DNA of 11,418 nucleotides from Deltaproteobacteria bacterium (GTDB lineage Bacteria; Myxococcota; XYA12-FULL-58-9; JAUUZB01), in contig JAUUZB010000039.1 in assembly GCA_030590185.1 (NCBI GenBank), positions 1 to 11,418 on the forward strand, read 5' to 3'. Both the position numbers and the translations under genes were made by a program. Below the pieces are notes generated by a model. The model did no database searches, was not told the DNA's origin, and saw only the letters and a program-made list of their open reading frames with translations. Positions 1 through 5,920 of the stretch are shown in pieces. Within the stretch, counting starts at the first letter, position 1; each line of letters begins with the position of its first letter.

Positions 1-116
1 GTCTGCTCCAGGGCGCCGGGGCCGCCGCGACCCAGCGCGCCACCAAGGGTCGCTCGGTGATGGCGGCCTGCGGGCAATTAGGGAACGTTGCGCTCCGCTC
101 GCGTCCCGGGCGCTGA
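1..116 (+). CDS. rlmN: RlmN, C-terminal end (partial, cut by window edge)
   Basis: This is the last 37 codons of a gene whose start lies left of the window; the frame begins at base 3 and stops with TGA at 114-116. The fragment contains ATQRATKGRSVMAACGQL. The end of RlmN, the radical-SAM 23S rRNA adenine-2503 C2-methyltransferase that also acts on some tRNAs, has a matching arrangement: a T-x-R-x-x-R/K-G stretch followed by AACGQL. The Cys in that motif (codon 69-71) would be the family's methyl-carrying catalytic cysteine. Only about 12 residues follow CGQL, a short but ordinary tail. The gene converges on the TerC gene, with 26 bases between the two stops. The call rests on one short, characteristic motif; the related Cfr family is a less likely alternative. 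Confidence 0.78.
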   Translation, partial: LLQGAGAAATQRATKGRSVMAACGQLGNVALRSRPGR

Positions 117-142
117 CCCGCCACCGAACTCCCTCCCCCGGC

Positions 143-970
143 TCAGCCCACAGCTTCGGTCGACGCCGCCTGCGCAGCCTGGGCGTGAGCATGCGCACTA
201 GCCCGCTCGGCCGCGAGCTTACGCTGGAAGCCGGATTGGATGACGTCCACCACCACCAACACCGCGATGGAGAAATAGAAGGTGGTCTTGGAGATCGGCT
301 CGACCGCGTAACCAAAGAGCTTGAGGTGCGACTCGTGCCCGCCTTCACCGAGGAGCACGATCCCCACGATCAAGAGAATGAACAGCCCGAGGACCTCGTA
401 CTTGCGGTTCTTCTTGAGGAAGTCGGAGACCGTATTGGCCATCACCAGCATCGCGACGCCAGAGAGGATCACCGCGAAGGCGAGGATCGCAAAGACCTTG
501 CTGATCGCCAGGGCCGATAGGATCGAATCAAAGGAGAACACCAGGTTCATCAGAACGATCAAGGCGATGACCTTGGCCGCTGGCTTCGCTTCCTTCTTGT
601 GAGCGTGCTCCGGCTCCTCGACCGACAGCATGTGCCCGATCTCCTTGACCGCGGTGTACATGATGAAGCCACCGCCGAGCAGGAAGACCATGGTCGCGAA
701 ATTGAAGCCGCCCTCGAGGACGCCGGTCCAGTGGATCTCGAAGAACGGCTTGGCAAAGACATCGATCAACTGAATCACGACGAACAGCAGCACGATGCGC
801 AAGGCGATGGCGATCAGGATACCGTTGCGCCGCACCATCTTCTGTTGGTGCTCCGGCGCACGCTTCGACTCGATGGAGATATAGAGGAGGTTGTCAAAGC
901 CGAGCACCGCCTGCAGGAAGATCAGCACGGCGAGGTCGACGAAGTTCTGGAAGGTAAACAGCTCTGCCAT
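143..970 (-). CDS. TerC-family integral membrane protein
   Basis: A 275-residue polytopic inner-membrane protein of the TerC/Alx family. Characterised members are linked to tellurite resistance and manganese export, probably moving divalent metal ions. About seven hydrophobic segments are visible. The two family signatures are present: GFDN (D26, in the first segment) and FSFDS (D148), whose acidic residues are the likely metal site. The loop near residues 117-130 (EEPEHAHKK) and the loop with GGHESH are His/Glu-rich, and the tail has an Ala/His run (ASAHAHAQAAQ). The ATG at 970 is chosen because AGGAGA lies 7 bases upstream (978-983) and the family N-terminus starts here; the frame is open up to 1066, but that extension is not hydrophobic and has no ribosome site. 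It is divergent from tldD. The ion specificity cannot be read from the sequence. Confidence 0.9.
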   Translation of the reverse strand: MAELFTFQNFVDLAVLIFLQAVLGFDNLLYISIESKRAPEHQQKMVRRNGILIAIALRIVLLFVVIQLIDVFAKPFFEIHWTGVLEGGFNFATMVFLLGGGFIMYTAVKEIGHMLSVEEPEHAHKKEAKPAAKVIALIVLMNLVFSFDSILSALAISKVFAILAFAVILSGVAMLVMANTVSDFLKKNRKYEVLGLFILLIVGIVLLGEGGHESHLKLFGYAVEPISKTTFYFSIAVLVVVDVIQSGFQRKLAAERASAHAHAQAAQAASTEAVG

Positions 971-1037
971 CGGGCTATCTCCTGGCGAGGGGATCTGAGC
1001 CGCCATGAGAGCGCAAGAGGGCGAACTGATGCAAGCG

Positions 1038-1060
1038 CAGCTAGTCACCTTGACCAGCTG
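1038..1060. promoter_or_regulatory. 23-bp imperfect dyad, candidate operator
   Basis: The left half CAGCTAGTCA (1038-1047) and right half TGACCAGCTG (1051-1060) are inverted repeats matching at 9 of 10 positions, separated by CCT. The right half contains most of the predicted -35 box of the tldD promoter (1050-1055), so a dimeric regulator bound here would be expected to affect tldD and possibly terC. On the reverse strand the same sequence could form a hairpin if the TerC transcript began upstream of it. The symmetry is seen directly; the operator role is inference. Confidence 0.45.
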
Positions 1061-1077
1061 TCCCACTCGCGTATGGT
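1050..1077 (+). promoter_or_regulatory. Predicted sigma70-type promoter for tldD
   Basis: TTGACC (1050-1055, 5 of 6 to consensus) and TATGGT (1072-1077, 4 of 6) are separated by 16 bases. Transcription from about 1084 would give a short leader of roughly 15 bases that still includes the AGGAGG at 1088-1093. The whole forward run could be read from here, as no other clear promoter was seen further down. Confidence 0.45.
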
Positions 1078-1087
1078 TTCCCCCTTC

Positions 1088-1096
1088 AGGAGGTGA
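1088..1096 (+). promoter_or_regulatory. Strong Shine-Dalgarno site deciding the tldD start
   Basis: AGGAGGTGA is a nine-base match to the 16S anti-Shine-Dalgarno sequence. A GTG at 1093 lies inside it and is therefore unlikely to be the start. The next in-frame GTG at 1099 is 5 bases from the end of AGGAGG and is preferred. Confidence 0.65.
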
Positions 1097-1098
1097 CC

Positions 1099-2676
1099 GT
1101 GATCGAACCCGAAGCGCGTTGGACCCGCCGAGACTTCCTCACCACGTCGGCCGCGGGCGCGAGCTTGATGGTGATGCCGGGCTTCCTCGCTGGCTGCCAA
1201 AAGAGCCTCCCGGCCGCCGCCGCGGGCACCACGTCTGCGATCAGATCTCTACCCTCCTCGACAGCCTCCGGCTACTTCGCCCAATTCGGCATCGACGAAA
1301 CCGTGGTCCGCGGCGTATTGGCCCAGGCGATGTCCAAGGGCGGCGACTACGCCGACCTCTTCTTCCAGCACCGAGTCCAGAACCACGTCTTGCTCGAGGA
1401 TGGCCAGGTCGGCCGGGCCACCTGCAACATCGAGCTCGGCTGTGGCGTCCGCGTCCTCAAGGGTGACCAGACCGGCTTTGCCTTCACCGAGGATCTCTCA
1501 CCCGCGGCCCTGGGTCGCGCCGCACAAACCGCGGCCTCCGTGGCCGACGGACCAGCGGTGCCGATCGCCCAGGCGGTGCATCGGGTGGGCACGCCTTCCT
1601 ACTACGCCATCGAGGTGCCGTGGACCGAGGTGGGTGTCGATCAAAAAATCGCCCAGCTCAATCGCTGCGATCAGGTAGCGCGCGCTGTCGATCCCCGCAT
1701 CATCACGGTTCGCGCTACGATGCTCGACAACACCGGGCATGTGCTGCTGGTAACCTCCGAGGGGCGTTGGGTCGAGGACTTCCAGCCGATGACCGAGGCC
1801 CGCGTCTCCTGTGTCGCCGAGGCGGACGGGCGTCGCGAGCAGAACCAATTCAGTTTCGGTGTGCGCCGCGGTTTCGAATTCTACGCAGGCGAGCGGATCG
1901 ATGAGCTGGCGCGAACCGCCGCCGAGCGCACCCTGGTCCTGTTTGACGCCAGCCCACCGCCGGCCGGCGAGTACCCAGTCGTGTTGGCGCCGGGCATCCC
2001 TGGGATCCTGCTGCACGAAGCGATCGGCCACGGCATGGAGGCCGACTTCAACCGCAAGGGGATCTCGGTGTACGCCGACCGCATCGGCCAACGCATCGCG
2101 CCGCCCGACGTCACCATCGTGGATGACGGCACCAACCCGCACGAGCGGGGCTCGATCAACGTCGACGACGAGGGGCTCGCCTCCCAGCGCACCGTGCTGG
2201 TAGAAAACGGTATCCTGCGCAGCTACATGCACGACCGCATCTCGGCTGCGCATTACAAAATCGACGCCACCGCCAACGGCCGGCGCGATTGCTACCGCTT
2301 CCCGCCGGTCCCGCGCATGCGTAACACCTATATGCTCAACGGCCCGCACGACCCCCAGGAGGTGATCGGCTCGGTGAAGAAGGGCGTTTGGGCCCAGACC
2401 ATCACCAATGGGCAGGTCAACATCGGTTCGGGTGATTTCAGTTTCTATCTCAAGAACGGCTACCTGATCGAAGACGGCAAGCTGACCCGCCCGGTCAAGG
2501 ACGCCAACCTGATAGGCTTCGGCCCCGAGGTTCTGGAGAAGGTCGAGATGGTCGGCAACGACATGGAGCTGTTCGCCGGCGCCGGCTTCTGCGGCAAGGA
2601 CGGCCAGCGCGTCCCGGTCGGCTTCGGGTTGCCCACCATCCGCTGCGGCGGCATCTCGGTGGGAGGTACGTTGTGA
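1099..2676 (+). CDS. tldD: TldD-family metalloprotease with Tat/lipoprotein signal
   Basis: A 525-residue TldD homologue (E. coli TldD is about 480; the excess is the N-terminal signal). TldD is the catalytic zinc subunit of the TldD-TldE peptidase, which trims unstructured peptides such as microcin B17 leader peptides. The metal motif HEAIGH (HExxxH) is at residues 306-311, followed by GMEAD. The likely third ligand, Cys498 in FCGKDGQ, lies 27 residues from the end, as in E. coli TldD. The N-terminus is unusual: TRRDFLT (residues 9-15) is a Tat signature, followed by a hydrophobic stretch and the lipobox LAGC with Cys33. Gln follows the Cys, so outer-membrane sorting is possible. The best-characterised family members are cytoplasmic. 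The gene overlaps tldE by 4 bases. A GTG at 1093 is an alternative start adding two residues. The family call is firm; export is a prediction. Confidence 0.92.
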   Translation: MIEPEARWTRRDFLTTSAAGASLMVMPGFLAGCQKSLPAAAAGTTSAIRSLPSSTASGYFAQFGIDETVVRGVLAQAMSKGGDYADLFFQHRVQNHVLLEDGQVGRATCNIELGCGVRVLKGDQTGFAFTEDLSPAALGRAAQTAASVADGPAVPIAQAVHRVGTPSYYAIEVPWTEVGVDQKIAQLNRCDQVARAVDPRIITVRATMLDNTGHVLLVTSEGRWVEDFQPMTEARVSCVAEADGRREQNQFSFGVRRGFEFYAGERIDELARTAAERTLVLFDASPPPAGEYPVVLAPGIPGILLHEAIGHGMEADFNRKGISVYADRIGQRIAPPDVTIVDDGTNPHERGSINVDDEGLASQRTVLVENGILRSYMHDRISAAHYKIDATANGRRDCYRFPPVPRMRNTYMLNGPHDPQEVIGSVKKGVWAQTITNGQVNIGSGDFSFYLKNGYLIEDGKLTRPVKDANLIGFGPEVLEKVEMVGNDMELFAGAGFCGKDGQRVPVGFGLPTIRCGGISVGGTL

Positions 2677-4001
2677 GCATACGCGACAACCTCGACCTCG
2701 CCCGCAACGCCGCCCAGATCGCCCAACGGGCCGGCGCCAACGACGCCCGGGTCAAGCTGTCCCGGTCGCGGGAGATCGTCAGCGAGTGGCGGGACGGTCA
2801 GGCCGATCGGATTCGGGAGAGCACCAAGCAACGCCTCACCATGGCGCTCTTCGTTGACGGTCGGTACTCCGGCAACTCCACCTCCGACCTGCGTCCGGAG
2901 GCGCTGGGCGGCTACATCCAGGACTGGGTCGCTACCTCCCGGGCGCTCGCCGTCGATGAGCACCGGCGCCTGCCCCCGCCCACCGCTTATGAGGGGATGA
3001 GCGAACGGGATCTAGAGATCCGCGATCCGGCCACCGGCGCGGTGACGACGGCTGAGCGCCTGACCATCGCCCGACAACTCGAGGAGGCGGCGCGCGCCGG
3101 TGAGGGCAACGAGCGCATCATCTCGGTCAAGTCCTGGGCGAGCGACACCGAATACGAGGGGGTGTGCGTCAACACCAACAGCCTGGAGGCGACCGAGCAG
3201 GGCACCCATTCCTCCCGGGGGGTGTCGGTCTCGATCCGCGACAGCGACGACCGCAAGCCGCGGGCCTGGGCGTATGGTTCGGCCCGTCATCGCGAGGATC
3301 TCCCGGGCGTCGAAGCGCTCGGCCGCGACGGTCTCGAGCGGGCCATTGCTCAGCTCGGCACCCGGCAGGTTGCGACCGGCCGGTACGCGGTGGTGATCGA
3401 AAACCGCGCCGTCCCACGTTTTACCAGCCACCTGTTGCGACCGCTCTCCGGATCGGCGTTGCAGCAGAAGAGCTCGTTTCTCGAGGGCCGCCTCGGCGAA
3501 CAGATCGGCTCGAAGCTGTTGTCGATCCGTGACGACCCCCACCTACCCCGTGGCCCCGCCTCGACCGCCTGGGACAGCGAAGGCATGGCCACCCGGCCGC
3601 GTCCGGTGTTTGAAGCGGGCGTGCTGCGCACCTATTTCCTAGATACCTACTACGCCTCCAAGCTCGGCTCGGCACCCACCACCGGCTCCACCACCAACCT
3701 GCTTTGGCAGCCCGGCTCCCGCAGCGGGCGCGCCATGCTGGCGGATGTGAAGCATGGCCTGTACGTCACCAGTTTTCTGGGCGGTAACTCCAACGGCACC
3801 ACCGGGGACTTCTCCGTCGGGATCAAGGGCTTCTATGTCGAGGATGGCGTCATTCAGCATCCGATCTCGGAGATGAACGTGGCCGGCAACCTGCTGGAGT
3901 TTTGGAAGCAGCTCGTCGAGGTCGGCAACGATCCGTGGCGCAGCTCGTCGCATCAGGCGCCCAGCCTGCGCTTTGATGACGTGCAGTGTTCCGGCGCTTG
4001 A
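2673..4001 (+). CDS. pmbA: TldE/PmbA-family protein, partner of TldD
   Basis: A 442-residue TldE (PmbA) homologue, close to the usual 450. In characterised systems TldE lacks the metal site and forms a heterodimer with TldD that encloses the active chamber. The C-terminal part carries the family pattern: GGNSNGTTGDFSVGIKGFYV, a V-E-D-G-x-I-Q-x-P segment and AGNLLEFWKQL followed by VGND. No HExxxH is present, as expected for the non-catalytic subunit. Translation starts at GTG 2673, with GGGAGG (2661-2666) 6 bases upstream, and overlaps the tldD stop as GTGA, so the two are translationally coupled. No Sec, Tat or lipoprotein signal is visible: the N-terminus SIRDNLDLARNAAQIAQRAG is hydrophilic and helical. 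If TldD is exported, this subunit either travels with it as a folded complex or stays behind. Confidence 0.9.
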   Translation: MSIRDNLDLARNAAQIAQRAGANDARVKLSRSREIVSEWRDGQADRIRESTKQRLTMALFVDGRYSGNSTSDLRPEALGGYIQDWVATSRALAVDEHRRLPPPTAYEGMSERDLEIRDPATGAVTTAERLTIARQLEEAARAGEGNERIISVKSWASDTEYEGVCVNTNSLEATEQGTHSSRGVSVSIRDSDDRKPRAWAYGSARHREDLPGVEALGRDGLERAIAQLGTRQVATGRYAVVIENRAVPRFTSHLLRPLSGSALQQKSSFLEGRLGEQIGSKLLSIRDDPHLPRGPASTAWDSEGMATRPRPVFEAGVLRTYFLDTYYASKLGSAPTTGSTTNLLWQPGSRSGRAMLADVKHGLYVTSFLGGNSNGTTGDFSVGIKGFYVEDGVIQHPISEMNVAGNLLEFWKQLVEVGNDPWRSSSHQAPSLRFDDVQCSGA

Positions 4002-4054
4002 CGGGCCCGAGTTTTCTAGTCGACCCCCATCCCGATTCGTGCGAGTAGCGTGCC

Positions 4055-4930
4055 GTGAAATTAGCCACGACCGCCCTCATCCTAGCCCTGACCAGCGGTG
4101 CGACCGCCCGCGCCCAAGTCGACGAGGTGCCGCCTCGCCTGGAGTGGAGCCCGGCCTGGGGTGAGCCGGGGATCCCGTCCTACGTGTTGATCGGGGCGAG
4201 CGCGGCGGTGACCGTTACCCTGGGTATCATCGGCCCTTGGGAGCAACGGAGCACCGGGGGATGGCTGTTCGATGAAGACCTGCGCACGGGGCTGTGGATG
4301 CGCAACGACGAGGCGCGCTGGGCCGCCGCCGATGTTGCCGACGCCCTGCTCGCCGCGATCGTGGCATACCCGGTGGTCGTCGACTCCATGATCGTCTCCA
4401 CCTGGTACCACGACAACCCGGAGGTCGGCTGGAAGACCGCCATGATTACCATGGAGACCCTCGCCGTCACCCTCGCCTTGACGCAGATCTTCAAGTCCAG
4501 CGTTGGCCGCGAGCGGCCCTATGGCCAACGTTGCGGCGCGGGCATCCCGGAAGACACCTTTGCCTGCGATCCGGGTGAGCGCAACGTCAGCTTCCTGAGT
4601 GGTCACACCTCCCTCACCTTCAGTGCTGCGGCGGTGACCTGTTCGCACCACCTGCGGTTGCCGATCTACGGCGGCGGCGGCGCCACCACCGCGGCGGTCT
4701 GCGCATCTGGGTTCGGCTTGGCTGCCACCACCGGCCTGTTGCGCATCCTCTCCGACCACCACTACGCCACCGATGTGTTAGCCGGCGCCGCCCTCGGCAC
4801 GGCGGTCGGCTTCCTGCTGCCCTGGCTGCTCCACTACCGCTACGACACGATGGAGCTCCCCGGGGACGCCGGCGTGACCTGGACCCTGGCGCCGGTGGGG
4901 CAAGGGGCTGGGGTGGTCGGGTTCTTCTAA
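4055..4930 (+). CDS. PAP2-family membrane phosphatase
   Basis: A 291-residue member of the phosphatidic acid phosphatase type 2 superfamily, whose members dephosphorylate lipid phosphates such as phosphatidate or undecaprenyl diphosphate. All three catalytic motifs are intact: K147-x6-R154-P155, S182-G183-H184, and R230-x5-H236-x3-D240. The N-terminus looks like a cleavable signal peptide ending near ARAQ (about residue 21), followed by about six hydrophobic segments. Cys160 and Cys171 lie between the first two motifs and could form a disulfide if that loop faces the periplasm. The start is GTG 4055: an in-frame TAG at 4046-4048 rules out anything further upstream. Its ribosome site is weak, so it may depend on translation from tldE, which ends 53 bases earlier. 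The substrate cannot be told from the sequence. Confidence 0.88.
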   Translation: MKLATTALILALTSGATARAQVDEVPPRLEWSPAWGEPGIPSYVLIGASAAVTVTLGIIGPWEQRSTGGWLFDEDLRTGLWMRNDEARWAAADVADALLAAIVAYPVVVDSMIVSTWYHDNPEVGWKTAMITMETLAVTLALTQIFKSSVGRERPYGQRCGAGIPEDTFACDPGERNVSFLSGHTSLTFSAAAVTCSHHLRLPIYGGGGATTAAVCASGFGLAATTGLLRILSDHHYATDVLAGAALGTAVGFLLPWLLHYRYDTMELPGDAGVTWTLAPVGQGAGVVGFF

Positions 4931-5805
4931 TGTCGGCGATGGTTTGCACGTGGGCCGCGTTGCTGGTCGGGGCTGGGGCCGGACAGCCAGCGGAGGCGCC
5001 ACCCGGCAGCGCGGCGCGGGCCGGTGACGCAACGGTGGTTCCGGTCGAGGCCGACTCCAAATCCGAAGCCGATCCTGATGCCGATCTCGAGCCCGAGCCC
5101 GAGCCCGAAGCCCGGTGGTTCTTGGCCGGCCGAATCGACGCGCGCCTGATCAACCTCAAGTCCGCCGTCTGGTTCGGCTACGGCGATCTAGTGACCTACG
5201 CCATCGCGGCCGAGGCCTACGCGCACGTCGACACCAGTAACCTGTCGGTCGGCGGCGGCCTTCGTGGTCAGCTCTACTCAGTGGAGTTGCGTCTCCACGT
5301 CCGGTACGCCCTCTCCTTTGGTAGCGCCTTGCTAACGCCGCTGGAATCCTACGATCGCTTCGACCTCGACGCCTCCACCGGGCCGGGGGCGAACTACTTC
5401 GCGGTAGACGCCATGGCCAAGGCCGTGCCCAAGGTGGGTCCTGGCTGGTTGCGGCTGGAGGCCTCGCTCACCGCGGCACTCGGAATCGAAGAGGGTTGGT
5501 ATGTCATGGAGGCGCGCACCAACGCGATCATTGACCCGCCCTGGGTGTGGGCTGTGGAGGTTGGTTACTTGTTGCCGGTGACCGCCGACGGCAGCGGTCT
5601 GGTTGGTCCCAACCTCGAGGTGGTCGGCATCCCCGGTCGGGATGAGTTGGTCTGGCGGGCCGGTGGCCGGTTGCGCTGGGACGTGTACCCCGGTTGGCAG
5701 GTGCGCGGCATGATCATGGCGCCGTTCTCCACCCCCGACAACATCGGCCTCGAGGGTGGGACGCAGCTAGAGCTCGGCGTGCGTTACCACTGGTCGGCGC
5801 TCTGA
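4930..5805 (+). CDS. Predicted outer-membrane beta-barrel protein, unknown function
   Basis: A 291-residue protein I cannot assign to a named family. The N-terminus has a short hydrophobic stretch (TWAALLVGAGAG) followed by QPAEA, a plausible signal peptide though without basic residues; a second ATG at 4939 would give a shorter version. Residues about 20-60 are a low-complexity linker rich in Ala, Asp, Glu and Pro (ADPDADLEPEPEPEA). From about residue 62 on there are alternating aromatic/hydrophobic and polar residues in many short strands (for example SVELRLHVRYALSF and LVWRAGGRLRWDVYPGW), and the end TQLELGVRYHWSAL resembles a final barrel strand. The ATG shares one base with the phosphatase stop (TAATG), so the two are coupled and probably linked in function. 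The barrel call is from strand pattern only. Confidence 0.65.
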   Translation: MSAMVCTWAALLVGAGAGQPAEAPPGSAARAGDATVVPVEADSKSEADPDADLEPEPEPEARWFLAGRIDARLINLKSAVWFGYGDLVTYAIAAEAYAHVDTSNLSVGGGLRGQLYSVELRLHVRYALSFGSALLTPLESYDRFDLDASTGPGANYFAVDAMAKAVPKVGPGWLRLEASLTAALGIEEGWYVMEARTNAIIDPPWVWAVEVGYLLPVTADGSGLVGPNLEVVGIPGRDELVWRAGGRLRWDVYPGWQVRGMIMAPFSTPDNIGLEGGTQLELGVRYHWSAL

Positions 5806-5920
5806 GGCCGGGCGCCCCTCCGAGGCGGTTGCGGAGTCATGGTGGCGGAGGTGCCCAATTGTCAGGGCGCCCGCGCGGGGTAGGCTCCACAGCGCAATGC
5901 TGGTATTGGGCCGAACGAGC
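5806..5920. other. Intergenic segment with inverted repeats
   Basis: The gap between the barrel gene and the LVIVD gene contains CGGGCGCCC (5809-5817) and its exact inverse GGGCGCCCG (5865-5873), 47 bases apart. A second hairpin, GGTGCCC paired with GGGCGCC over an 8-base loop (about 5850-5871, one G-U pair), competes for the right arm. No T-run follows, so this is not a standard rho-independent terminator. It may be an attenuator, a processing site, or chance in GC-rich DNA. No clear promoter was seen. Confidence 0.3.

Larger units (their letters stand above)
971..1098. promoter_or_regulatory. Divergent intergenic region terC-tldD
   Basis: These 128 bases separate two divergent starts and must carry the control signals for both genes. 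On the forward side there is a sigma70-like promoter and a strong ribosome site. On the reverse side the leader to the TerC gene has a good ribosome site but no clear -10 box. I looked for a yybP-ykoY manganese riboswitch, which precedes some TerC-family genes, and did not recognise its conserved parts. Confidence 0.6.

Noticed and set aside
971..1060. Manganese (yybP-ykoY) riboswitch ahead of the TerC gene
   Set aside because: The leader on the reverse strand shows none of the conserved loop sequences I would expect.
971..1066. Upstream extension of the TerC gene to 1066
   Set aside because: The added residues do not resemble the family N-terminus; the ATG at 970 has a good ribosome site and starts the conserved protein.
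1498..2349. 283-residue reverse-strand open frame
   Set aside because: It lies wholly inside tldD, whose conserved motifs fix the coding frame; long antisense frames are common in GC-rich coding DNA.
4002..4009. CGGGCCCG palindrome followed by GTTTT after tldE
   Set aside because: An 8-bp palindrome without a loop cannot form a useful terminator hairpin, and the T-run is short.
5839..5883. 14-codon forward ORF between the barrel and LVIVD genes
   Set aside because: It has an ATG and stop, but GGAG is only two bases away and nothing else supports translation; a TldD/E substrate or leader peptide here would be speculation.
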